Source of the DNA: Erysipelotrichaceae bacterium
Lineage (GTDB): Bacteria > Bacillota_I > Bacilli_A > Erysipelotrichales > Erysipelotrichaceae
Direction: 5' to 3'
NCBI GenBank assembly: GCA_022799495.1
Contig: JAAWON010000004.1
Span: forward strand, 1-64,000
Length of the DNA stretch: 64,000 nt
Part shown: positions 9,965-19,850 of the stretch, in pieces
Layout of the letters: each line of letters opens with the position of its first letter
Position numbering within the stretch: position 1 is the first letter of the stretch
The notes under the pieces: generated by a model
What the model saw: the letters and a program-made list of their open reading frames with translations, nothing else
What the model was told of the DNA's origin: nothing
Database searches by the model: none
Translations under genes and position numbers: made by a program

Positions 9965-10579
9965 TTAATTCGCTCCGTCCTCTACTGCGATTACTCGATA
10001 TACTCCATCTAAATTGATGACTTGAACTGCCATTGTACTCTTTAGCCCATCTACCGGCAATTTACTATCCGCATATTTCAATGTCAACTGAACGATAAAA
10101 CCATCATACATCAACTGGCCATACGGCAGTTGTTCCTCATGTATATCGTTCACTTCATGCAGGATGACATTGGGCAGATCCTCTTTGCTGTATTGGGTAA
10201 TCACTGCCTGATAATTATTATAATAATGCATCATCGCATAAGCACGAAACGCCTCTTGTTCCTCCTCAGGCAGAAACATCAGACCACCGATATCTTCCTT
10301 CCCGCTTTTCTGATACAACGTAAAGAATTGATAGGCAAAATTCACCGCGACAAGTTCCGCAACTCGCTGCGCATCACCGTTTTCATTTAATACCTGTGAT
10401 AATTCATTGTACACCTTAATCTGTTCCTGGGTAGGATTGCTTGGTGTCGCATACACCGCATTTTGAATCAGCGTGTATTCCGTGTCTTGCACTTCTGTAT
10501 CCTCTTTCGAACAGCCACTTGCCAAAACACAGAAACAGGCACAAAGGCATAACAGGATTTTTGTCATTATTTTTTTCAT
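9965..10579 (-). CDS. Putative lipoprotein
   Basis: N-terminus MKKIMTKILLCLCACFCVLASGC shows a lipobox (LASGC). Confidence 0.8.
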   Translation of the reverse strand: MKKIMTKILLCLCACFCVLASGCSKEDTEVQDTEYTLIQNAVYATPSNPTQEQIKVYNELSQVLNENGDAQRVAELVAVNFAYQFFTLYQKSGKEDIGGLMFLPEEEQEAFRAYAMMHYYNNYQAVITQYSKEDLPNVILHEVNDIHEEQLPYGQLMYDGFIVQLTLKYADSKLPVDGLKSTMAVQVINLDGVYRVIAVEDGAN

Positions 10580-10609
10580 ACTGACCTCCGACTCAACAGT
10601 ATAAGTATA

Positions 10610-11791
10610 TCACAATTGCGACAGCTTTTGTATGTCTTTTACATAATCCGCCAATGCTTTTGTATAAACTCCTCCCCCTTGGGCCAAGTGCGCATTCCCA
10701 CCACCCCGCAGTTCAAAGTCCGCTGCGAATTGGGCAAACACATTGCGCGCATCCACATCACTTCCTTGTGGAGAACTGATCACCAAATGACACTGATCAA
10801 ATATCTTTGCCAATAGGATACAAGGCTTATGTAGATGCTGGGTGAGATACTGCGCTGCCTGACTCAGCGATTTCGCATCCAAGTCATCAAAAATGCGTAC
10901 AATGGTAGATGCATTCTCATCTTGATAACGCTCTGCCAAAAGCGCAATATACTTCTGTTTCCAAAGCATGACATCTCTGTTCAGTGCTTTTTGTTCATTG
11001 ATGATTTGCTGGATACCGGTATTCAGATACAGATGCGACAGCGATAAGCTTTGACATGCTTCATCCAATACTTGATAACGTTTATTGACACAATCCAATA
11101 ATTGATCACCGCATAGATAACGAATCTTATACCCTCTGCTTGTTTTCTCATAACCGCTGATAAAAACCATCTGAAGATAGCGAAGGCTAGGCACATGCAT
11201 ACAGCCGCACAAGTTATAATCCAATTGTGCAATTCGTACCACCCGTAATGTTTCATGATTCGCTTTCACTAGTGGCACATGCCGGAGCGCCTCCTGTTCA
11301 CTTGGATATTGAATTGTCACTGCCAGATCATCGCGAATAAAGCCATTGCACATAACGCTTAACTCTGATGCCATCTTATCATTGAAATGATCCAAGTTAA
11401 ATTCAATCTCATTCTCCTCATCCCCCACATGATGTGAGATGGTATCCGCATGATAGATGTTGGCAATCAATGCCGAAATCATATGTTGGGTTGTATGGAT
11501 CTGACATTTGCGAAAACGCTCATGAAAATTGATGCTCATAAAAGCCTTTTCCCCTACTTCAAGCGGCTCTGCCAATAGATGCCATTGCTTGCCATCCGCC
11601 CATTTCATCGCCAATACCGGCTGTTGATTGATGGTACCGATGTCTTCTGCCATGCCGCCCCCTCCCATATAAAAGATCGTCTCCTTAAATGCATGCCAAT
11701 GGTGATCATTCTCTGCGCACACCGCACTGACACTGGTGGTATATTCACTTAAGAAGCAGTTGTCCAATAATTGATTGATCATATTGCTCAC
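10610..11791 (-). CDS. Alanyl-tRNA editing protein (AlaX-like, AlaRS editing plus DHHA1-type C-terminus)
   Basis: HTTQHMISALI (zinc/editing-site HxxxH), CGCMHVPSLRYLQ, C-terminal RGGGNAHLAQGGG DHHA1 glycine motif. Confidence 0.8.
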   Translation of the reverse strand: MSNMINQLLDNCFLSEYTTSVSAVCAENDHHWHAFKETIFYMGGGGMAEDIGTINQQPVLAMKWADGKQWHLLAEPLEVGEKAFMSINFHERFRKCQIHTTQHMISALIANIYHADTISHHVGDEENEIEFNLDHFNDKMASELSVMCNGFIRDDLAVTIQYPSEQEALRHVPLVKANHETLRVVRIAQLDYNLCGCMHVPSLRYLQMVFISGYEKTSRGYKIRYLCGDQLLDCVNKRYQVLDEACQSLSLSHLYLNTGIQQIINEQKALNRDVMLWKQKYIALLAERYQDENASTIVRIFDDLDAKSLSQAAQYLTQHLHKPCILLAKIFDQCHLVISSPQGSDVDARNVFAQFAADFELRGGGNAHLAQGGGVYTKALADYVKDIQKLSQL

Positions 11792-11966
11792 CCTTTCTGA
11801 ATTTCATATGATGCACATACAAATCCATATTCTTAGCATATTGTATCATACATTTCGATGCTTTTGACAGTGATGAACTGTAATTCTATGGGAAAGAGAT
11901 AGGAATCTGCTAAAAACATGATATAATATGCGTTAGTCAACCGAAGGATGAAACAGGAGGAATCAC

Positions 11967-12842
11967 ATGAATCAGATCGCAGATGCATGGCAAGATTATG
12001 AATGCTTGGATATTGGCAACAAGGAAAAACTGGAGCGATGGGGCAATATTGTATTACGCCGTCCCGAACCACAAGCAATATGGCCAATTCAAGGAGAAGA
12101 TCCATTATGGCGTCATCCGCATGCACATTATCACCGTGCAAAAAGTGGTGGAGGCGCTTGGGAATATCATAAGCAGTTCCCAAAAAGCTGGACCATCCGC
12201 TACAAAGATTTATGTTTCAAAGTTTCCCCGACCGGTTTCAAGCACACCGGCTTATTCCCGGAACAAGCTGCCAACTGGGATTTTTTACGTGAGCAGATCA
12301 GCCAATGTGATGAAAAGGTGCGCATATTAAATTTGTTTGCTTACACAGGTGGTGCCACAATGGCGTGTGCCAAAGCAGGTGCTGATGAGGTGGTTCACGT
12401 AGATGCCAGTAAAGGCATGGTACAATGGGCAAAGGAAAACATGGCATTATCCAATCTGAGCGATCATAAAATCCGTTTCATTGTCGACGATGTGTTTAAA
12501 TTCGTAGCACGTGAGAAACGACGTGGAAGAACGTATCATGGCATCATCATGGATCCGCCCAGTTATGGTCGTGGTCCCAACAAAGAAGTGTGGAAAATTG
12601 AAGAGCAACTCTATGACTTTATTCTGGCCTGTCTGGATATTTTAGATGAACATCCCTTGTTTTTTCTGGTCAACTCCTATTCCACCGGTTTTTCTCCTAC
12701 ATTATTAAAACAGTTACTTCAACTCAGTATTGGTAAAAAGTACCCACAAGGAGTGATGGAAGCAGGGGAAAACAGTCTGCCGATCACCCGCAGTGAGTCT
12801 TTATTGCCATGTGGCATCTATGGTCGCTGGGTGCGTAAATAA
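11967..12842 (+). CDS. Class I SAM-dependent (rRNA-type) methyltransferase
   Basis: NLFAYTGGATMACAKAGADEVVHVDASKGMVQWAKEN and IMDPPSYGRGP motifs; SD AACAGGAGG. Confidence 0.88.
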   Translation: MNQIADAWQDYECLDIGNKEKLERWGNIVLRRPEPQAIWPIQGEDPLWRHPHAHYHRAKSGGGAWEYHKQFPKSWTIRYKDLCFKVSPTGFKHTGLFPEQAANWDFLREQISQCDEKVRILNLFAYTGGATMACAKAGADEVVHVDASKGMVQWAKENMALSNLSDHKIRFIVDDVFKFVAREKRRGRTYHGIIMDPPSYGRGPNKEVWKIEEQLYDFILACLDILDEHPLFFLVNSYSTGFSPTLLKQLLQLSIGKKYPQGVMEAGENSLPITRSESLLPCGIYGRWVRK

Positions 12843-12948
12843 AAAAACAAAGTCAACACACCAACGTATTGTCTTAAGATAGTGCAACTGTTTTTATCCT
12901 ATTGAGCAACAGTTATACGGCATGGAAAAAGCCAACAGCATGGCGCCA

Positions 12949-13041
12949 TTATAGCGAAATCTGTGAATCAGGTTTCGCTTTTATTATTCGTGTATTTACA
13001 CAAAATAAATTCTTCGCTACATCAATACCGAGAAGATAGAT
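12949..13041 (-). pseudogene. Short remnant of an IS110-type (DEDD) transposase N-terminus
   Basis: Reverse-strand reading IYLLGIDVAKNLFCVNTRIIKAKPDSQISL*. LGIDVAKN is characteristic of IS110-family N-termini. Only ~30 residues remain. Confidence 0.35.
12953..12985 (+). terminator. Intrinsic terminator-like hairpin
   Basis: AGCGAAATCTG tgaat CAGGTTTCGCT followed by TTTATTATT. Confidence 0.5.
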
Positions 13042-13084
13042 ATACAAAAATACCATCAAACACATCCATTTTATTCACCTTTTA

Positions 13085-14137
13085 CTATACCTTAATATAT
13101 CGTGTTGCCCTTGATTTGCCAATTCGTTGTATCATACCGCTTTTCACCATAGCACCAAGAACAACTTCAACAGTAGTTGGACTTACATCAGGAAGAATCT
13201 TACATATCTCCGCTTTAGAAATCGGTGTTAGACTATTTAATACCGTAGCCTCAATACGGCCTTTCTTTGTAATCTTTTTCCCATGAACAACAGCGAAGCG
13301 CTTGTCAAGTTCCTTATAGCACATATAAAGCATAGATAAAAAGTTTTCGATAAACGGGAAATAACTGTTTTCACCGGATTCCCAGCCATTGGAAGATTGA
13401 AAGAGAGATTCATAATAATATACTTTGTATTGATTGATCTGTTCCTCAAAGGATACATATTTTCCTGCATCAAAGCCATTCTTGTATAAAAGCAACAAAG
13501 AAAGCAGACGTGACATTCTGCCATTACCGTCTCGAAATGGGTGTATACAAAGAAAGTCCAAAATAACACAGGGAATTAATAAAAGTTGATTTATATTTGC
13601 ATCGCTGCGAGCCTCCATATATGCAAGTTCTAATTGCTCCATTGCTTTCTCTGTTTCAGATGCGGGAGTAGGGTGGAACCGAATGCGTCTATTGCCATCA
13701 GTGTCTATCTCTAAAATTACATTGTCATCAGTTTTGTAGCGGCCACCATATTCATATCCGGCAAAAGACATCATGATTTCGTGCAAACGAAGTATATCGC
13801 GATTTCTGAAATCAATATGTTCAAAGCCTAAATGAATTTCATTTAATGCATCCCTATAACCTGCGATTTCTGCTTCATTATGATTAAGAGGGGCGCTATT
13901 TTGATTTACAATGGCGGCGATACGTTCGTCACTTGTAACAATTCCTTCTATCGCATTAGAACTTTTAATAGACTGCACCTTTGCGACGGCTTCAAGTTCA
14001 GTAAAAATCCGCTTGTATTCGTCCTTTCGTACACCTGCCATAGTCTTTAGAGAAGATATGTTTGCGGCTAAATTTACCAGATTCGCAGGTAATAAACCGT
14101 TATTTAAAAAAGAATAATCAAATTTCCTCATAGAATT
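13085..14137 (-). CDS. Fic family protein (class II, N-terminal inhibitory motif; C-terminal winged helix)
   Basis: HPFRDGNGRMSR active site; SSNAIEGI fits the [S/T]xxxE[G/N] inhibitory motif; C-terminal ISKAEICKILPDVSPTTVEVVLGAMVKSGMIQRIGKSRATRY. Start taken at MRKFDYSFLN. Confidence 0.9.
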   Translation of the reverse strand, partial: NSMRKFDYSFLNNGLLPANLVNLAANISSLKTMAGVRKDEYKRIFTELEAVAKVQSIKSSNAIEGIVTSDERIAAIVNQNSAPLNHNEAEIAGYRDALNEIHLGFEHIDFRNRDILRLHEIMMSFAGYEYGGRYKTDDNVILEIDTDGNRRIRFHPTPASETEKAMEQLELAYMEARSDANINQLLLIPCVILDFLCIHPFRDGNGRMSRLLSLLLLYKNGFDAGKYVSFEEQINQYKVYYYESLFQSSNGWESGENSYFPFIENFLSMLYMCYKELDKRFAVVHGKKITKKGRIEATVLNSLTPISKAEICKILPDVSPTTVEVVLGAMVKSGMIQRIGKSRATRYIKV

Positions 14138-14141
14138 CCAT

Positions 14142-14206
14142 CCTTTCTGCACAAAATCATACTATAGTATATGCAGAAAAACAAGACATCTGGCATATTT
14201 CTGCAT
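14142..14206. promoter_or_regulatory. Putative operator of the fic gene: repeated TGCAGAAA/TTTCTGCA motifs
   Basis: ATGCAGAAA (14171-14179) and TTTCTGCAT (14198-14206) form a 9-bp inverted repeat; TTTCTGCA recurs next to the start codon near 14142. Confidence 0.4.
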
Positions 14207-14701
14207 AAAAATTGCTTAATAATATGCAGGTAATGTTAAGTATACAAAAATTGTCATTCTTTTATCCTATAGATAAAGCGCTTATCTTTTCAGATAGAAA
14301 ACGCTGTTGGCATCCCCTTTTAAATTGGACTTTGGTACGCTAATAGGACAGCATGTCAACGAATCCTCTTGAACGTGTAAATAGCGGATAAATATTATGT
14401 TTTTAACCGCACTTTATAAAAATAATCTATGTTCGTTCCTTTCCCTTATTGACATAAGCAAAGATATCATGCTCATTATTTTGACTCTTGTAAACAAGTG
14501 GATGAAACCGATTGAAATGAATCCATAGGATGTCGCATAATATCAGCGTATGCAAGAAAAAATTCAATCACAAAAAAACAGAAGAATCCAATCTTTCATT
14601 ATAGAATGGAATCCCTCTGCCTTTAAGGTAAGTATGGTAATTCTTCTTACGCCTTGAATGATTTCGTTCAAAACCTGCTTTTGACATCCTTGTAACAAAT
14701 A

Positions 14702-17700
14702 CTAATCATTACGCAAGGCTGCGACAGGATCTTCCTTCGCTGCCTTTTTGGATGGCAATAATCCACCTAATAAAGTTAAAATCACGCTGAGTAACACCAA
14801 GATAAGTCCTGCCACCGGCGGTAAATACGCATTGATATCACTGTTTCCGGCAAGGGCGTGAATAAATGCATTGCCCGGTATCAGCAAAAGCAAAGTGATC
14901 AAAATACCCATTGCGCCGGCCGTAAAACCAATGATAAAGGTTTCCGCATTGAATACCTGTGAGATGTTTTGTTTGGAAGCACCAATGGCCCGTAAAATAC
15001 CGATTTCCTTTTTGCGTTCCAAGACGGAGATATAAGTGATCACACCAATCATAATCGAAGAAACAATTAGCGAAATTGCGACAAAGGCAATCAGCACATA
15101 GCCAATGACATTGATGATATCGGTCACTGAGGACATCAGTGTACCGACAAAATCAGTATATGTGATCACTTTGGATTCATCCGTTGCCTTCATTCTTTCA
15201 TTATAATCATCCAGAATGGACAATACCTGCGCCTTACTTTCAAAATCCTTAGGATACAAATCAATCTGCGTGGGTTCATTGAAATCCGCGTAACCTAGTT
15301 TTTTCAGATTCGTATCATAGGAGGTGATCTCACGTGTCATCATAGTGGTAAGCAATTGTGCCAATTCTTCCTCACTCATATGAAATTCCAAGGCATTGGC
15401 AAATGTCTGTGCATCAAAATGAATCGCCTGTGCAAACGCTGCGCCAAGCTGATCCATATGCGATGCCATGGCTTGTTCCAGTGATTGTGCCATATTGTCC
15501 ATGGCTTCACTCATATAATTTTGTAAATAAGCATTCAACTGCTCTTCCAACTTGATTTCGCTCATCAATTCCTTGAAGGCTTCCATGATAATGGCTTTGG
15601 CCTGTGGGGAATTGAGATAATCACTAAAACTGTCATTGAATGCATTCAGCATCGGTAAATCATTCACTTGTGCATAAGCATCATAGCCACTCATCAATGC
15701 GGCAATCAATTCACGCATGATTTGCGCTGTCAGTTGCGGATCATTACCTGAGGCGATGATTTCACCCATTGCCTTACCAATCAATGCTGTGGCTTGCGGT
15801 GTTTGTAAATACGCTTGAAATCCCGCTTGTAGACGATTGATATCGGCATCCGGATGATCCTTGATATACTCCTCATAGCCTTGTGACAATGCGCTGATCA
15901 ACTGTTCTATCTGCGCATCATTGATATCAATTTGTATATTGGCAAATAGTTGTGCAAGATCCAAAGGCGGCAGTGTAACTTCTGCCATGACATCACGCAA
16001 CAACGCAGAATCTAACATCAATTTGCTAGGATCAATTTGAAACGCTGATTGCAGGAGTGCAGTATTGATTGAGAACAGGGATTCCATACTGAAATCGGAA
16101 CGCTCCCGATCATCAAACCCTTTACCGGTAAAGACATTGATCTGGGGATGATCCAGTTGAGCACGCACAATATCACTTGCCTGTGCTTCCTCAATCACAT
16201 GCGTAGTAAGTTCCGCCGGATAACAAAGTCCCATCCGTAACATCGTCGCGTTGGCTCCATCCTTAGGCTGCACAATCCCAACGATGCGCAATTCTTCACC
16301 GTTTTGAATCAATTCACGCATATAAGCACGATCATCTGATTTATCCGTATAAACACCATATTCCTCATCATAAACATAGTAATCTGCGGCATTTACTCGC
16401 TGAAAGGTAATTCCCAAAATCTCATCGTAATCATAAGCTCGAATATCTTCCGGTGCCGCCACTGCCTCCTCGTTCGCAAACTGTTTAACCATTTCATCCA
16501 ATTCCTTGGGATCACGCAGTCCTAACGTATAAAGTAAAAGATCACTCATCCGTCCACTTTTAGATAATACCAATACGCACTCTTGATAAGAGGTGGGCCA
16601 ATGCCCTGCTTTCACTTCATATTGGTTCTCATATAGGGAACGATTTGCCGGCATCGGAAAGAATACATCGGTGCTCATCATCATGGACATCATGGAATTA
16701 CTGCTTGCGGAAGATCCAAAACCTAAACTTTGAAAAGAGGTATCAGGATGAACCTGTCGGTACTCCTCCTTCTCTAAGCGAAAGAGCTGTGGCATGATAT
16801 TGTATTGATACTCAATCGCATTGGTATATCGGTTGATATCATTGTCAGGTTGTTCTAAAAAGCGTTTAAAAGCACCTAAATCATTGGAGCCTATTTTAGA
16901 AAACATCTTTGTGACCATCTTAAGGACAGCCACATCACCTTCCTGCTCTTCATTGACTTCTGTGCCCTCTTCAACGACGCCCATCATCATGGCACTAATA
17001 TCAATACCGGTGCTTTGAATCTGTAAAGGATATTCCGAAAGAGTATCCTCTTCGATGGATTTGATATAGGCATTCACTCCCGTAGACAAAGAAAGGATGA
17101 GCGCGATGCCGATGATACCGATGGAACCGGCAAAGGAAGTTAGAATCGTGCGCCCCTTTTTGGTTTTGAGGTTATTAAAACTCAAGGAAAGTGCCGTTAA
17201 AAATGACATAGAGGATTTACCCATGTTTTGGTGAATGGGTGGCTGTGTATCATCGTGTGGGGTATAGGGATCGGAGTCATCCGTAATCTTACCATCCTTT
17301 AGTCTGACAATGCGAGTCGCATACTGTTCGGCCAATTCCGGATTATGCGTTACCATCACAACCAAACGCTCCTTAGCTACCTCTTTTAATAGGTCCATCA
17401 CCTGAATGCTGGTATCTGAATCCAATGCGCCGGTCGGTTCATCCGCCAATAATATATCGGGATCATTCACCAAGGCTCTAGCAATCGCCACTCGCTGCAT
17501 CTGCCCGCCCGATAACTGTGCCGGTTTTTTATGACATTGTTCCAAAAGGCCAACTTGTTGTAAGGCATGGCGTGCCTTTTCTCTACGCTCCTGTTTGGAA
17601 ATACCGGAGATGGTCAAAGCCAATTCTACATTGGCCAATAAGGTTTGATGTGGAATTAAATTATAACTTTGAAAGACAAAACCGATGGTATGATTGCGGT

Positions 17701-17947
17701 AGGAATCCCAATCTCGATCCTTGTACTGTTTGGTTGAGATGGAATTGATGATAAGATCTCCGCTATCATAGCGATCCAATCCGCCAATGATATTCAATAG
17801 TGTGGTTTTACCGGAACCACTCGGCCCCAGAATTGCCACAAATTCATTATCGCGTAAATTCAAACTCACTTCATCGAGTGCCTGTTGCACCAGTTCGCCG
17901 GTTCGATATTCCTTCTTGACTTCCTTGATTGAAAGCATCGCCATCAC
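14702..17947 (-). CDS. ABC transporter, ATP-binding domain fused to MacB/FtsX-type permease with large extracytoplasmic helical domain
   Basis: [40 protein letters not shown] segments around GRTILTSFAGSIGIIGIALILSLSTG and C-terminal FtsX-like ERKKEIGILRAIGASK. Confidence 0.92.
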   Translation of the reverse strand: MMAMLSIKEVKKEYRTGELVQQALDEVSLNLRDNEFVAILGPSGSGKTTLLNIIGGLDRYDSGDLIINSISTKQYKDRDWDSYRNHTIGFVFQSYNLIPHQTLLANVELALTISGISKQERREKARHALQQVGLLEQCHKKPAQLSGGQMQRVAIARALVNDPDILLADEPTGALDSDTSIQVMDLLKEVAKERLVVMVTHNPELAEQYATRIVRLKDGKITDDSDPYTPHDDTQPPIHQNMGKSSMSFLTALSLSFNNLKTKKGRTILTSFAGSIGIIGIALILSLSTGVNAYIKSIEEDTLSEYPLQIQSTGIDISAMMMGVVEEGTEVNEEQEGDVAVLKMVTKMFSKIGSNDLGAFKRFLEQPDNDINRYTNAIEYQYNIMPQLFRLEKEEYRQVHPDTSFQSLGFGSSASSNSMMSMMMSTDVFFPMPANRSLYENQYEVKAGHWPTSYQECVLVLSKSGRMSDLLLYTLGLRDPKELDEMVKQFANEEAVAAPEDIRAYDYDEILGITFQRVNAADYYVYDEEYGVYTDKSDDRAYMRELIQNGEELRIVGIVQPKDGANATMLRMGLCYPAELTTHVIEEAQASDIVRAQLDHPQINVFTGKGFDDRERSDFSMESLFSINTALLQSAFQIDPSKLMLDSALLRDVMAEVTLPPLDLAQLFANIQIDINDAQIEQLISALSQGYEEYIKDHPDADINRLQAGFQAYLQTPQATALIGKAMGEIIASGNDPQLTAQIMRELIAALMSGYDAYAQVNDLPMLNAFNDSFSDYLNSPQAKAIIMEAFKELMSEIKLEEQLNAYLQNYMSEAMDNMAQSLEQAMASHMDQLGAAFAQAIHFDAQTFANALEFHMSEEELAQLLTTMMTREITSYDTNLKKLGYADFNEPTQIDLYPKDFESKAQVLSILDDYNERMKATDESKVITYTDFVGTLMSSVTDIINVIGYVLIAFVAISLIVSSIMIGVITYISVLERKKEIGILRAIGASKQNISQVFNAETFIIGFTAGAMGILITLLLLIPGNAFIHALAGNSDINAYLPPVAGLILVLLSVILTLLGGLLPSKKAAKEDPVAALRND

Positions 17948-18272
17948 TCCTTACAACCCTTTACTAATGGTAACTATTATACTAAAGATACAACTGAAAT
18001 AACAGTAAAACGCCGTTTTTTCCATGTTGGAAACCACACGGAATGAACGGACTTCATAAATCTAAAGCATCGTATTCACGACAGTTATATCATATTTTCA
18101 ATCGCACTATGCTTATCTTACATTTTTGATTGTTATAAAAAAATAGAATACCGTTTTCAAGAAAATGAACAAGCCATCGTTTCCTATTTTCTTGTAGGTT
18201 GATACCAAGAGGAAGATCGAAAATCTACTCTCGCCTTTTTCAAATGCAATTCCGCTATCCTCTTATAAAAAG

Positions 18273-18306
18273 AAAATGGTACAGCGTTAGCGCCCTACCA
18301 TTTCCT
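18273..18306 (-). terminator. Intrinsic terminator of the DUF378 operon
   Basis: AAATGGTA...TACCATTT inverted repeat directly downstream of the gene. Confidence 0.55.
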
Positions 18307-18312
18307 ATATCA

Positions 18313-18510
18313 TCATTCATCACTTAACATTGGGTAAAACAAGATCAACGCAAGACCGCATAATCCAACTAAACCATAGACGATGCGTGATAACAAAGTC
18401 ATGGTGCCAAAGAGCCACGCAACCAAATCAAATTCAAACAGCGCAATGAATCCCCAGTTCAAACAACCAATAATTGCGATTGTCAATACAATTGCTTTTA
18501 CAAATTTCAT
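18313..18510 (-). CDS. DUF378-type small membrane protein (65 aa)
   Basis: MKFVKAIVLTIAIIGCLNWGFIALFEFDLVAWLFG...; AGGAGGTAAATGGT before the ATG at 18510. Confidence 0.85.
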   Translation of the reverse strand: MKFVKAIVLTIAIIGCLNWGFIALFEFDLVAWLFGTMTLLSRIVYGLVGLCGLALILFYPMLSDE

Positions 18511-18526
18511 ACCATTTACCTCCTGA

Positions 18527-18661
18527 TTATTCCCCGCCCGGACCATCATGGCGTTCCCGTTCATCGGGATAATATTTTAAATTTGCGTTGGTCCATTGAT
18601 TATTGCCGGCGTCTTTTTTTGCGTCTTGTACCTTCAATAAATCTTTTTTCTGTTTCTTCAT
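18527..18661 (-). CDS. Small hydrophilic protein (44 aa), likely co-transcribed with the DUF378 gene
   Basis: MKKQKKDLLKVQDAKKDAGNNQWTNANLKYYPDERERHDGPGGE; good SD TTGGAGGTAATCAA before the ATG; 16 nt upstream of the DUF378 start. Confidence 0.65.
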   Translation of the reverse strand: MKKQKKDLLKVQDAKKDAGNNQWTNANLKYYPDERERHDGPGGE

Positions 18662-18853
18662 TTGATTACCTCCAATCCTAGTATGTCTGTTTTTCGTCAT
18701 TTTATCATGGCACAAACACGAATGATTGGTATCTATGCCAATTCCACCTACACAAGATATCATTACCTTACGCAAGGCAAAAAAGCATTAAACGCAAGTT
18801 TTTGCTAAATTCGTGCTATAATAGAAATGACAAGGCAGAAACGAGGTGAAAGA

Positions 18854-19063
18854 ATGAAAACAATCACTTATCAGGTTTCCGGAATGATGTGTGCGAATTG
18901 TGAAAACAGAGTATGCAAGGCATTAAATTCAATGGAAGGTGTCATAAAAGCCCAAGCGGATGCCAAAACAGGCACGGTAAAGTGCGAATATGAAGAAACC
19001 AAGACCAATGAAGCCGCAATCAAGGCATGCATTGAGGAAGTCGGTTATGATGTTATCATGTAA
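18854..19063 (+). CDS. Heavy-metal-associated (HMA) domain protein, CopZ-like
   Basis: MKTITYQVSGMMCANCENRVCKAL has the GMxCxxC motif; SD GAGGTGAAAGA. Confidence 0.9.
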   Translation: MKTITYQVSGMMCANCENRVCKALNSMEGVIKAQADAKTGTVKCEYEETKTNEAAIKACIEEVGYDVIM

Positions 19064-19081
19064 TTCTCCAATTTAATCAAT

Positions 19082-19116
19082 GAAGCCCTATTCGTATTGA
19101 ATAGGGCTTCTTCTTT
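19082..19116 (+). terminator. Intrinsic terminator
   Basis: GAAGCCCTATTC gtatt GAATAGGGCTTC followed by TTCTTT. Confidence 0.8.
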
Positions 19117-19417
19117 GACTTGTTTCACCATTTAACCATCATAATACTGAGGCTGAACAAATTATCAATATAATCTTTACCATCCTTTGAGATAGATCTA
19201 TCTCATAATCAAATGGCAATCGTCACACTTGTTTGTTGGCAGTTCATTGATTCTTAAATTTATCTATTTGTTAGATTAAGCATTGTTTCTTTTGTTTCTC
19301 ATAGACTGGTTATAGAAAATCTCTTTCTCTCCCAAGTTTTTAACAAAAACAGGCTCCTCAAGATGTTCAAGACAGTAGTTTGATATATGTTCTTAATTCA
19401 TTCTGATTACTTACTTT

Positions 19418-19850
19418 TTATGATATTAAGTCCTCAATCGCAAAACTCTCCGTTTTTAAATCACAATAATACCTACCCTTGCTGGCAGTAAATTTCAATA
19501 CACAATAATCCGGATCCCTCACACCTTTCCTATAATAAATGATATCGCCCGGAGACCAAAGTTCTTGCTTGATCTCATTATCATGCAAGACTTCCATCGT
19601 ACCAATCAGCATAATCCCCTCATATTTGAAGCGTCCCTTGTTGAAAAAATAAATACTGGCCTTTGGATTTTTTATCAACTGTTGCGTGCGCAGCGCAGAT
19701 GTATTCGTACTAAAATAAAAACAATTCCCCCTCAATCTTGCTTGGCACAAACATCGCTTTCATATTTGGAAAACCTGCTTCATCAACGGATGCAAGCAAG
19801 GATACTTTTTGTTTTTTAATAAAATTAATCAGGTGTTCTCTAGTTATCAT
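19418..19850 (-). pseudogene. Pyridoxamine 5'-phosphate oxidase-like (PPOX) family protein, frameshifted
   Basis: N-terminal part MITREHLINFIKKQKVSLLASVDEAGFPNMKAMFVPSKIEGELF from ATG at 19850, C-terminal part YFSTNTSALRTQQLIKNPKASIYFFNKGRFKYEGIMLIG... in the next frame. Removing one base of the A5 run (plus strand 19717-19721) restores one continuous ORF. Confidence 0.75.

Noticed and set aside
14281-14560. Possible IS or gene remnant in the fic-ABC transporter gap
   Set aside because: No frame gave a recognisable transposase motif and no clear terminal repeats were found.
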